From assembly GCA_031378345.1 (NCBI GenBank), contig JANNDY010000075.1:6206-70205 (forward strand): a DNA stretch of 64,000 bases, read 5' to 3'. Under the pieces are notes generated by a model. The model was not told the DNA's origin. It saw only the letters and a list, made by a program, of their open reading frames with translations, and did not search any database. The DNA is from Emticicia sp031378345. Its GTDB lineage: Bacteria; Bacteroidota; Bacteroidia; Cytophagales; Spirosomataceae. Shown in pieces: positions 25,716 through 34,519 of this stretch (position 1 is the stretch's first letter; each line of letters opens with the position of its first letter). The position numbers were made by a program, and so were the translations under genes.

Positions 25716-28559
25716 TTATCTTGATAAATACAAATTCCGTTCTGAATAAATATTCAAGAAAAAATCATCGGTCAAATCATCAATGAAATAAATCCCTTCA
25801 CCTGTTGATTTCATTTCTGGTCCAAGTTCCTTGTTTACATTCGGGAATTTATTGAAAGAAAATACTGGGATCTTTATCGCATAACCTTTTTTGATTGGTT
25901 TGAAGTCAAAATCGGTTACTTTTTTCTCGCCTAACATTACTTTCGTTGCATAATTTACATAAGGTTCTTGATAAGCTTTACATATAAAAGGTACAGTCCG
26001 AGAAGCACGAGGATTTGCTTCAATTACATAAACTATTTCATTTTTTATTGCAAACTGAATATTTATCAAGCCAACCGTATTTAAACCAATAGCTATTTTT
26101 TGAGTATAATCTTCAATTTGTGCTATCACATTGTCACTCAAATCGAATGTTGGAAGCAAAGCATAGGAGTCGCCTGAGTGAATGCCTGCTGGCTCGATAT
26201 GCTCCATGATGCCAATGATATAGACATTTTCGCCATCACAAATCGCATCAGATTCTGCTTCAATGGCATTTTCTAAAAAATGGTCAACCAAAATATTATT
26301 ATCAGGAATATCTCCTAAGATTTTCACCACGTGTTGCTCCAATTCTTGCTCGTTGATAACGATTTTCATGCTTTGTCCACCCAAAACGTAACTTGGACGA
26401 ACCAACAAAGGAAAACCTAATTCACGAGAAACTTCAACGGCATGGTCGGCAGTTCGGACAGTAGAAAACAAAGGATAAGGAATCTTCATTTCTTTTAATC
26501 TTTGTGAAAAACGACCCCTGTCTTCTGCCAAATCGAGGGCATCATAAGACGTTCCAATGATTTTTATACCATATTTAGTAAGTTTTTCAGCCATTTTCAA
26601 GGCAGTTTGTCCACCCAATTGCACAATTACACCCACTGGGTTTTCGTGCTTGATGATGTCATAAACATGTTCCCAAAAAACTGGTTCAAAGTATAATTTA
26701 TCAGCAATATCAGGGTCGGTCGAAACAGTTTCAGGGTTACAGTTGACCATGATTGCCTCGTAACCACATTCTTTTGCTGCCAAAATTCCGTGAACGCAAG
26801 AATAATCAAACTCAATTCCTTGCCCTATGCGGTTTGGTCCAGAACCTAACACAACTACTTTTTTCTTGTTAGAACTAATTGATTCATTGTCTAAATTATC
26901 AAGTGAAGTGCTAAAAGTTGAATAGAAATAAGGCGTTTTTGCTTCAAATTCTGCGGCACAAGTATCTACACATTTGTATATTCGATGAATTTCCATCTCA
27001 ATACGTTTATTGAAAACTTGGCTTTCCTTACAATTCAAAACATGAGCTATTTGGCGGTCGGCATAGCCTTTTTGCTTGGCAGTTAGCAATAATTCTTTAG
27101 AAATATCATCAATCGAATATTGCTCAATTTCTTTTTCAAGCATAATCAATTCTTCGATTTGATGCAAAAACCACTTGTCAATTTTTGTTAAATTCTGAAT
27201 AGTTTTGAATGAAAGTCCAGCTTTGAAGGCATCATAAACATGGAATAACCGATTCCATGAAGGATTTGCCAAAGATTTTTTTATGGCTTCTTGGTCCTTC
27301 AGTTCTTTTCCGTCAGCCCCTAATCCATTTCTGCCAATTTCTAGCGACTGACAGGCTTTTTGAAGTGCTTCTTGGAAATTACGACCAATGCCCATTGTTT
27401 CACCTACCGATTTCATTTGCAAACCTAATGTTCGGTCACAGCCTGGGAACTTATCAAAATTCCAACGTGGTACTTTTACGATTACATAATCAATAGCTGG
27501 CTCGAAGAAAGCTGAGGTACTGCCTGTAATTGGGTTTATTAATTCGTCAAGATTATAACCAATTGCCATTTTTGCTGCAATTTTAGCAATCGGATAGCCA
27601 GTTGCCTTTGAAGCCAATGCCGAAGAACGAGAAACACGGGGGTTGATTTCAATGGCAATGATTTCGTCAGTTTCGGGGTTAAGCGAAAACTGCACATTAC
27701 AACCACCAGCAAACTGCCCAATGGCATTCATCATTTTGATTGCCATGTCCCTCATTCGTTGATAAACAGTATCAGGCAAAGTCATGGCTGGAGCAACAGT
27801 AATCGAGTCGCCAGTATGCACACCCATCGGATCAAAATTTTCAATGGTACATATAATGACTATATTTTGAAGGTTATCACGTAAAAGTTCTAATTCAAAT
27901 TCTTTCCAACCCATAATTGATTGTTCAACCAAAACCTCGTGTATAGGCGATGCGTGCAAGCCATTATTGAGAGCTTTGTCGAACTCTTCGGCGGTATGTA
28001 CGAAACCTCCACCTGTGCCGCCCAATGTATAAGAAGGTCGAATAACCAGTGGAAATCCTATTTCTTGGGCAATTTCTTTGCCCTCCAAAAATGAACGAGC
28101 AGTACGGCCTTTACAAACACCAACACCAATTTCGATCATTTTTAGCCTAAACTTTTCTCGGTCTTCGGTTGTTTCGATTGCTTTTATATCGACACCAATT
28201 AATTCGACATCATATTTTTTCCAAATACCCGCTTTGTCGCAATCAATAGCTAAGTTTAAAGCAGTTTGACCTCCCATCGTTGGCAAAACAGCATCAATGG
28301 GGCGACCCATTTCTTGGTGTTTTTTCAGAATTTCGATGATTGATTTCTTTTCAAGGGGCTTTAAATAGACAAAATCAGCATTGAGAGGGTCTGTCATAAT
28401 GGTGGCAGGGTTTGAGTTTATCAAACTCACCTCTATGCCTTCTTCTCTGAGTGACCTTGCAGCTTGCGAACCAGCATAATCAAATTCGCAGGCTTGACCA
28501 ATGATAATAGGACCAGAGCCTATGATAAGAATTGACTTGAGATTGGGATTTTTAGGCAT
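25716..28559 (-). CDS. carB: Carbamoyl-phosphate synthase large subunit
   Basis: 947 residues. Two homologous ATP-grasp halves: the first begins LKSILIIGSGPIIIGQACEFDYAGSQ and the second VVVLGSGPNRIGQGIEFDYSC near residue 570. It makes carbamoyl phosphate from bicarbonate, ATP and glutamine-derived ammonia for pyrimidine and arginine synthesis. It ends just after the second ATP-grasp domain (FFLNIYSERNLYLSR), so the about 130-residue MGS-like allosteric domain of E. coli CarB is missing. I recall the same short form in other Cytophagales and Flavobacteriia. carA is not adjacent. Confidence 0.96.
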   Translation of the reverse strand: MPKNPNLKSILIIGSGPIIIGQACEFDYAGSQAARSLREEGIEVSLINSNPATIMTDPLNADFVYLKPLEKKSIIEILKKHQEMGRPIDAVLPTMGGQTALNLAIDCDKAGIWKKYDVELIGVDIKAIETTEDREKFRLKMIEIGVGVCKGRTARSFLEGKEIAQEIGFPLVIRPSYTLGGTGGGFVHTAEEFDKALNNGLHASPIHEVLVEQSIMGWKEFELELLRDNLQNIVIICTIENFDPMGVHTGDSITVAPAMTLPDTVYQRMRDMAIKMMNAIGQFAGGCNVQFSLNPETDEIIAIEINPRVSRSSALASKATGYPIAKIAAKMAIGYNLDELINPITGSTSAFFEPAIDYVIVKVPRWNFDKFPGCDRTLGLQMKSVGETMGIGRNFQEALQKACQSLEIGRNGLGADGKELKDQEAIKKSLANPSWNRLFHVYDAFKAGLSFKTIQNLTKIDKWFLHQIEELIMLEKEIEQYSIDDISKELLLTAKQKGYADRQIAHVLNCKESQVFNKRIEMEIHRIYKCVDTCAAEFEAKTPYFYSTFSTSLDNLDNESISSNKKKVVVLGSGPNRIGQGIEFDYSCVHGILAAKECGYEAIMVNCNPETVSTDPDIADKLYFEPVFWEHVYDIIKHENPVGVIVQLGGQTALKMAEKLTKYGIKIIGTSYDALDLAEDRGRFSQRLKEMKIPYPLFSTVRTADHAVEVSRELGFPLLVRPSYVLGGQSMKIVINEQELEQHVVKILGDIPDNNILVDHFLENAIEAESDAICDGENVYIIGIMEHIEPAGIHSGDSYALLPTFDLSDNVIAQIEDYTQKIAIGLNTVGLINIQFAIKNEIVYVIEANPRASRTVPFICKAYQEPYVNYATKVMLGEKKVTDFDFKPIKKGYAIKIPVFSFNKFPNVNKELGPEMKSTGEGIYFIDDLTDDFFLNIYSERNLYLSR

Positions 28560-28867
28560 TTTTTCTTTGAAGGGGTTTCGATTCTTGCAAAATTAGTCTC
28601 AGCGACCTTTTGGCATAACTATCGAAGGACAAAGTTAATATAGAAAATTTGTTTTCCAATTTCTAATCTTTCAATTTCTTGGAAAAGTACAATAAAACAA
28701 TGAGAATGTGTAGAAACTCAAATTTGAAACTGAAAAGATTTAATTTTTATTTCTATTAAAAAATAAAATGTACATCTATGTATTATGTATTGATATTTTT
28801 TTTAATTTTGATAAGCCTAATACATTTAGGTTTTTTTCATTGAGTGAACCTTATAAAAATTACTACT
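28560..28867. other. Gap between carB and the gene at 28868
   Basis: AT-rich spacer between divergent genes. A TAATTTTG -7-like element reads toward carB (minus, 28595-28588) without a clear upstream TTTG. A short CCTAA/TTAGG hairpin followed by T (28815-28836) precedes the plus-strand gene. No further gene is seen. Confidence 0.4.
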
Positions 28868-29329
28868 ATGTCGAGAAAACTCACTTTTCTTGCCCTTGTT
28901 GGGCTATGTTTGTTTGTATCTAATCTTTATGCACAAAACGATTCAGAAAAGAAAAAAATTAAAGTTCAATTGTTTGTTAATGGTAAACTTCACCCTGCCA
29001 ACCAAACTCTTACCCGTGAAGATAAAGAGATTCAATTGAAGGCTTTTGATGATATTACTAATCGAGAGCTCGCTGTTACCTTGATTGATGCATCGCTTAT
29101 CAGAAATGGGCAGAAAATTGTAAGTGTTGTGCTTCCGGGAAATGGGTCAATAGCGAAATTGGTTGCTCAAGCACGTAACAACGACAATTATGTTTTTGAG
29201 ATAAAACAGGTATTAGAAATGGCTCCAGATTTATCATTAAGGCCATTTTCACAAAAAACTTTTAAGGTAAACTATTGGTTTTTTGATTCAAGTTTAGATG
29301 CAAATAAAATTGCTGTTGGAAGTAATTGA
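28868..29329 (+). CDS. Secreted hypothetical protein, GldM C-terminal-like
   Basis: 153 residues from the ATG at 28868 (MSRKLTFLALVGLCLFVSNLYAQ), which gives a signal peptide. The segment SLIRNGQKIVSVVLPGNGSI followed by LVAQARNNDNYVFEIKQVLE resembles the C-terminal domain of the gliding/type-9 secretion protein GldM, but only about 150 residues are present. No other secretion gene is adjacent. The GldM link is a weak pattern match; otherwise it is unrecognised. Confidence 0.6.
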   Translation: MSRKLTFLALVGLCLFVSNLYAQNDSEKKKIKVQLFVNGKLHPANQTLTREDKEIQLKAFDDITNRELAVTLIDASLIRNGQKIVSVVLPGNGSIAKLVAQARNNDNYVFEIKQVLEMAPDLSLRPFSQKTFKVNYWFFDSSLDANKIAVGSN

Positions 29330-29350
29330 AATGTAGAAACGCTCAAGTAT

Positions 29351-29391
29351 GCCTAATTTTAAGAACAGTTTTTTTAAATTAGGCTATTTTT
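29351..29391 (+). terminator. Terminator after the GldM-like gene
   Basis: GCCTAATTT and AAATTAGGC form a stem, followed by TATTTTTTT. Confidence 0.75.
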
Positions 29392-29429
29392 TTCATGATT
29401 TTTTAAAATTAGCCATAAAGATTGAATAA

Positions 29430-31088
29430 ATGTTTACCTTCGATGATTCACCGATGCTTTATTTTGCATTAGGCAATCTGCTTTTAATTTTTGCTGGAAG
29501 CCTATCTTTATACTCATTTTGGAATCCCAAAATGAGCCAGAAAAATATTTTTATTTTCATTACTATTATTGCCTTTTTATTAGTAGTACTAATGATGAGG
29601 ATGCCTGCTATTGTTTTTAATCAGGCTTTTAATTTAGATGAAAGTGTGTTTATTGTAGGTGCAATGACGCTCGCTCAAGATGCTCTTTATTGGGAAACAG
29701 TTGATGGTTGTACGAGTGGCCCCCTAAATTTTTATATAATAACCTTTTTTTGCGAAGTATTTAATCAACCTTATGACTATATTTCCGCACGAATTATAGG
29801 CATATTACTAATTCTTGGAAGCATAATATGCTATTTTCTGGCTTTACGAACTTTATTTTCTGCTACTGTTGCTTTTTTGAGTATATTTCCAGCGGTTGCT
29901 TTTTTAAGCACTACCCGTTATTACGACTTTATCCATTTTAGTAGTGAACATTTACCTATTTTTTTGTTAAGCCTGATGGCATATCTCTATGCAATTATGA
30001 ATGCTCAATTATATGTCAAAACCTACAAAGTTTTTCTTTTTGGATTGATTGCAGGGGCTATTATTTTTACAAAATTACAGGCAATTCCAATAAGTGCATT
30101 TTTAACGCTTGCAACTTATTGGTTAATTTATCAAAAGAAGAATGGTGAATTTAAAAAACAAGCATTATGGCTAACATTTGGAGGTTTGTTAGTGCCATTT
30201 TCTTTCTTTTTAATTGCTTATAAGTACGATTTCGTTGATAAAATTTGGATATTTTATATACAAAACAACCTTAGTTATGGTAGTACAAAGAGTGTAATTC
30301 AGTATATTTATGAGTCTTTATTTGATAAAACTAATATAATAATCCGCATCATTGCCCTGTTTTCATTGATTATTTTGTTTTATAAATTGGTGATAAAAAG
30401 ACAATTCAAACCAACCCCTAAAAGCATTTTTGTTTTTGTTTTTTTAGTAAGTTCAATTTTCTGTGTCTATAAAACAGGTTTTCTTTTTCATCATTATTTT
30501 CTTTTGCTTATTTTCCCTACGGTGTTTTTGTATGCTTTTTTCTTAAATGATTTTTTAGATTTTTCAAAGAAAAGGTCTTCTATTGTACTTCTGGCCTTGA
30601 TTTTGGGAATTATTCTTTCAAAAACTTTGATTTATCCTTTTGTAAATAATTTCATTTCTGCTGATATTCCTCAACGTCCATTGCCTATTTCTTCAACTGG
30701 AAATGAGATAATTAAATATTCAAAACCAAATGAAGCTTTGGTGATTTGGGGAGAAGATGGTGTTTTGTATTTAGAAACAAAGCGTAAACAAGGTATTCGA
30801 TGGAGTAATTCTCATTGGGGGATGTACACAGACTCGCTTCAAAGACTTTTTCAGCAAGAATATGTAAAGGAATTTGAGCAAAAACCGTTTCCAGTTTTCG
30901 TTGATGTTCATACAAAAAAAGCAACTTTTATGACCCGTGAAAAGTGCGGTTTTGAAACCATACCAAAACTGAAAGAAATTATTGACAAAAAATACAAATT
31001 TGTTGGAGAATTTGATGAAAAACGTTTTTTTGTCAGGAATGAAAGGTTTGACGAAATTACTTCACAACAATATTCCTCTGCTCGATGA
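29430..31088 (+). CDS. Multi-spanning membrane protein, family-39-like glycosyltransferase
   Basis: 552 residues with about 11-12 membrane helices and a roughly 110-residue C-terminal soluble domain. The first large extracytoplasmic loop carries NLDESVFIVGAMTLAQDALYW, where the acidic DE pair resembles the catalytic loop of PMT/ArnT-type (GT39) lipid-linked sugar transferases. Helices follow from about residue 100 to 410. Its acceptor is unknown. Its 3' end overlaps the convergent gene at 31057 by 32 bp. Confidence 0.72.
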   Translation: MFTFDDSPMLYFALGNLLLIFAGSLSLYSFWNPKMSQKNIFIFITIIAFLLVVLMMRMPAIVFNQAFNLDESVFIVGAMTLAQDALYWETVDGCTSGPLNFYIITFFCEVFNQPYDYISARIIGILLILGSIICYFLALRTLFSATVAFLSIFPAVAFLSTTRYYDFIHFSSEHLPIFLLSLMAYLYAIMNAQLYVKTYKVFLFGLIAGAIIFTKLQAIPISAFLTLATYWLIYQKKNGEFKKQALWLTFGGLLVPFSFFLIAYKYDFVDKIWIFYIQNNLSYGSTKSVIQYIYESLFDKTNIIIRIIALFSLIILFYKLVIKRQFKPTPKSIFVFVFLVSSIFCVYKTGFLFHHYFLLLIFPTVFLYAFFLNDFLDFSKKRSSIVLLALILGIILSKTLIYPFVNNFISADIPQRPLPISSTGNEIIKYSKPNEALVIWGEDGVLYLETKRKQGIRWSNSHWGMYTDSLQRLFQQEYVKEFEQKPFPVFVDVHTKKATFMTREKCGFETIPKLKEIIDKKYKFVGEFDEKRFFVRNERFDEITSQQYSSAR

Positions 31089-31779
31089 GCGAAACTAAGG
31101 AGTCTTTCCCTGCCAAAAATGCTTTATCATATTCATTAGTAGCGAAAGAAGTGTCGGTGATAGCAAAGTTTTCGTAGTCTTGAAATACAATTCCTCCTAC
31201 AGTTTGACGGTTTTTGAATCTTCTGAATCTTGGTCCTTCGTTGGCATAAGCGATATAATCTAAGGTGTGCGTTTCTTGGTTAAACCAATAACAAAAAATA
31301 TCTTCAAAGTCTTTTCCTCCGCCTTCTTTGTCGAACCAAACCTTGATTTTATCATATTTTATGTTTGCCAAAGTAGTTTCTCCCAAATATTCCAAATTGA
31401 CGGCTTTGTCTTGCAATTTATAAGGCAAAAGTACAAAATATGCTACCGAATTGACCGCATTTGTGTATTTTTTGATGTCTTTTTCAGACAATCCTGCTTG
31501 ATTTCCATTGATTATTCTCAAAAACCCTTCATTATTGATGATGTCCCAAATATCATTTCTTGAGCTATCTTTTGAGATGCGTTCATATTGAAATCTCCCG
31601 TTTTCATGCATTAATTTGACATGAAATTTACGAAAATCGAATTCTGCCGTAAAGTTTTCAAACTTTTTTCCACCATGAACTTCGATACTTTTCTCGACTA
31701 TGCTACGTGCTTTATCGGAATTATTTTGGCAAGAAATGAGGCTCAATATTGCAATTGAGAATAGAAAAAGATTTTTCAT
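31057..31779 (-). CDS. DUF6503-family lipoprotein
   Basis: 240 residues from the ATG at 31779 (MKNLFLFSIAILSLISCQNN), with signal peptide and lipobox LISC. The mature part has family features: VEKSIEVHGGKKF, FEFRK-like FDFRKFHVKL, and a C-terminal FENFAITDTSF segment. These Bacteroidota outer-membrane lipoproteins have an LolA/LolB-like beta fold; function is unknown. It overlaps the convergent membrane transferase gene by 32 bp. The longer frame to 31815 would begin inside a palindromic repeat. Confidence 0.78.
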   Translation of the reverse strand: MKNLFLFSIAILSLISCQNNSDKARSIVEKSIEVHGGKKFENFTAEFDFRKFHVKLMHENGRFQYERISKDSSRNDIWDIINNEGFLRIINGNQAGLSEKDIKKYTNAVNSVAYFVLLPYKLQDKAVNLEYLGETTLANIKYDKIKVWFDKEGGGKDFEDIFCYWFNQETHTLDYIAYANEGPRFRRFKNRQTVGGIVFQDYENFAITDTSFATNEYDKAFLAGKDSLVSLIEQRNIVVK

Positions 31780-31787
31780 AGATGTTT

Positions 31788-31814
31788 TGTAGCACAATTC
31801 TCTGAATTGTTGCA
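31788..31814. repeat. CAATTT palindromic repeat, copy 2
   Basis: TGTAGCACAATT-loop-AATTGTTGCA upstream of the DUF6503 gene. Confidence 0.55.
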
Positions 31815-31823
31815 TTCGTCATT

Positions 31824-31848
31824 TACAATTTGAAAAATTGTGATACAA
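31824..31848. repeat. CAATTT palindromic repeat, copy 3
   Basis: TACAATTT-GAA-AAATTGTGATACAA, ten bases after copy 2. Confidence 0.6.
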
Positions 31849-32118
31849 TTAAAAATAAGTAGCTATTACCTCTTGAATTTTGCTCATTGGCACAATAAAA
31901 GGCTTTTTTGTAATCGTAATTGCCACTTTAGTTTGAGGGCTATTTGCCGCAGAAATTACTTGATAAGTGCCTTTTACTGCTCCGACCAAAGTTTGCAAAC
32001 TAAAAGAACCTGCCGAAGCATTCCCATCAAAAATACCACCTTTGTTCTTGATAGCAGAGTTTGCGTTTACTACAAATTCGTTGGAATTTCCAGGGAAATC
32101 AATATTAAATGATGCCAT
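31849..32118 (-). CDS. Small hypothetical protein
   Basis: 89 residues, soluble, no signal peptide. It is rich in Asn, Ser and small residues (FNIDFPGNSNEFVVNANSAI) with a likely beta-sheet fold, then VAITITKKPFIVPMSKIQEVIATYF. I recognise no family. Codon use and the A-rich start context look like a real gene. It lies between the MFS-synthase fusion and the DUF6503 gene, with two palindromic repeats at its 3' side. Confidence 0.6.
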   Translation of the reverse strand: MASFNIDFPGNSNEFVVNANSAIKNKGGIFDGNASAGSFSLQTLVGAVKGTYQVISAANSPQTKVAITITKKPFIVPMSKIQEVIATYF

Positions 32119-32165
32119 GTTTTTTTAATTATCAATGAATAATAAAATCAAAATTACATAAATAT

Positions 32166-34466
32166 CTATTGATATGATTCTTCTTCACCTAAAATTTTTG
32201 CCCAAACTCTGCCAAAATCATACTCGTCTTTGGGCCACATATCAGAGTTAAACCTCTTGGTGTTCTTTGTAGAGCCATTTTGTAATACTTTTTTTGTTTC
32301 CAAAACTTTCATTAATACTTCATTAATATTGATATTAGCTTTAGAAAAATAGTTTTGAGTAAATGGGTTTTCTAAACGTTTTAGAATTTTCTCTTTATCA
32401 AAATACAGGGCTTCGTTACTACCAATTATCATAAAACTATCAATTTCATAAACATAGGGAAAAACCTTCGCAAAACCTTCTCTAATTCTGCCCGTAGCTC
32501 CCCAAGTGATTGCCATTCCTCCTTTTTTTAGCCTTGATTTGAGTAATTGAAAGTACTCGACAGAATACAAGTTACCCGAATAGGATGACTTTGGTCTTAA
32601 AGCATCTGCTTCAATAATGTCATAAAGTTTGGGATTTCGATGCAAAAAATAACGTCCATCTTGCATGATTAGGTTTACTCGTTTGTCGTTCATTAAACGT
32701 AATGCTGTAGAATCTTTGGAACGTTTGATGTATTCAAAAACTGCTGCAGGCTGATTGACAATTACTTCAAAACAATCAAGATTTATAGTTTCAGCACGTC
32801 CGCCAGCATTGAAAAGTGTACAACCCGAACCCAAACCAATGATGCCAATATCTTGAGGATTTTCATGAATTAAGGATGGAATAGCTCCTAAAGTAATATG
32901 AATTTTGTCGGTATTATATGGAAACATGCTTTGTCCAAGTCCATTGACATAAACATAAGATTGGTCGCCCAAAAGTTTAATAAATGATAAAGCTGTTTCA
33001 TCTTCTTTGACAATAAATCGCTGTTTTTCGGTCATACCACTCAATTTCATCCAAAAATTCTCATTTGAAGGAATGAAAAATATAGTGAGAAGGAGTGCAA
33101 AACTCATGAAAATTCTTGAAAATGGCTTGTTGAAATTGTTGCGATGCATGGCAATTACATAAATTATACCTATCAATCCTATAAGTTTGATAGTTAGAGC
33201 CGTGCCGAGATAATTGAAACCAATTAAGGTAACAAACCATGCACCAAGTGTTGAGCCAACGATATTGACAAATTGTAGCCAGCCGACTTTTCGCCCAACT
33301 TCTTCAAATTTATCTTGAATGATTAGTTGAGAAATCGAGAAACTAAAGCCCATAATAAATGTAGGAACTGCCATTAAAAAAAGTGGCACTATAAGCATTG
33401 TTGAAAGGATAATTTTTGGACTAAACACTGCCTCATAACTTTTGAAATATTCGAATAAAAAACCTAAAGCTGAAATATCTGATACCGCCCATTGAAGTAT
33501 CAAAATCGAGCCAATTGTATAAATATATAGCGTATATTGTGCATTTAGGAATAATTTGAGGCGATTCCCTTTGAATTTTTTACCAAAACGTACACCAGCA
33601 AAAGTACCAATAGCCATCATTGCCAAGTAAATTGTGAGAATAATTGAAAATGTGAGAGCCAATGATTTCATCATAGTTTCTATCATTCTGAACCATATTA
33701 TTTCGAAGCAAATTGCCATGAAACCAGAAATAGCATATTGAGCAATCCAAAATAGAAAGTTTCGATTCCAAGAAAAATTTGCTTCACTTTGGGATGTATT
33801 TTCGAATGGTTTTAGTTTGTTACTTTTATCATTTTTTGTTTCAAAATAATAAATCAAACCTGCAATAGCTGCACATAAGAAGTTGAACGATGCTCCTAAT
33901 CGTACGGCACTTTCAAAACCAATTAATCTAATTAGAACAAATGCTGTTATCAAAGTACCCGCTGCAGCTCCGAGTGTGTTCGTAAAGTATAATAAACTGA
34001 TATAAATTGCTTGATTTTCGGAATCTTTCTCAGCAAATGCTTTAGATAATAGAGGTAGCGACAGTCCCATCAAAAATGTTGGAAAAAGTAAAACCAAGAA
34101 TAATATTAAATATATTTGAAAATTAGAGCCACCTTCCAAAGCATTGGATTGATAAAGCCAATCATAAATGATGTATTTACTCAAAAGTGCAAAGATTCCG
34201 ATGCCTAATTCTGCTAAAACGAACAATAATATTGGGCGATTTTTGCCAACTTTATCTGCCAATTGACCACCAGCCAAGTAGCCCAGCCCAAGCCCCGCCA
34301 TAAATGCCGAAACTATCAAACTGATGCTTACAGAGCTGATTCCAGTATAAAAAACTAACCAACGTTGCCAAATTACTTGATAAACTAAAGCGGCAAATCC
34401 TGAAAAGAAGAAGATAAATAATAGCAGAAATGAACGGAATTTTGTAAGGTTCTTAGCGTTTAACAT
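32166..34466 (-). CDS. Fused MFS-like membrane protein / spermidine-synthase-like protein
   Basis: 766 residues. About 12-13 membrane helices (residues 10-470) are joined to a C-terminal Rossmann domain (about 480-740) with the SAM-type motif IGIIGLGSGCTLFNAGG, EVIVNQPAAVFEYIKR and the spermidine-synthase-type YDIIEADALRPKSSYSGNLYS. The membrane part has MFS features (AGLGLGYLAGGQLADKVGKNRP). Such fusions are usually named polyamine aminopropyltransferases, but activity is rarely shown; a transport-coupled or non-catalytic role is possible. Whether it has aminopropyltransferase activity is open. Confidence 0.82.
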   Translation of the reverse strand: MLNAKNLTKFRSFLLLFIFFFSGFAALVYQVIWQRWLVFYTGISSVSISLIVSAFMAGLGLGYLAGGQLADKVGKNRPILLFVLAELGIGIFALLSKYIIYDWLYQSNALEGGSNFQIYLILFLVLLFPTFLMGLSLPLLSKAFAEKDSENQAIYISLLYFTNTLGAAAGTLITAFVLIRLIGFESAVRLGASFNFLCAAIAGLIYYFETKNDKSNKLKPFENTSQSEANFSWNRNFLFWIAQYAISGFMAICFEIIWFRMIETMMKSLALTFSIILTIYLAMMAIGTFAGVRFGKKFKGNRLKLFLNAQYTLYIYTIGSILILQWAVSDISALGFLFEYFKSYEAVFSPKIILSTMLIVPLFLMAVPTFIMGFSFSISQLIIQDKFEEVGRKVGWLQFVNIVGSTLGAWFVTLIGFNYLGTALTIKLIGLIGIIYVIAMHRNNFNKPFSRIFMSFALLLTIFFIPSNENFWMKLSGMTEKQRFIVKEDETALSFIKLLGDQSYVYVNGLGQSMFPYNTDKIHITLGAIPSLIHENPQDIGIIGLGSGCTLFNAGGRAETINLDCFEVIVNQPAAVFEYIKRSKDSTALRLMNDKRVNLIMQDGRYFLHRNPKLYDIIEADALRPKSSYSGNLYSVEYFQLLKSRLKKGGMAITWGATGRIREGFAKVFPYVYEIDSFMIIGSNEALYFDKEKILKRLENPFTQNYFSKANININEVLMKVLETKKVLQNGSTKNTKRFNSDMWPKDEYDFGRVWAKILGEEESYQ

Positions 34467-34519
34467 TATAAGGGTTAGGTTTTTAAGAGGGAAAATATTT
34501 CTTGTAAAAAAATAGGTAA

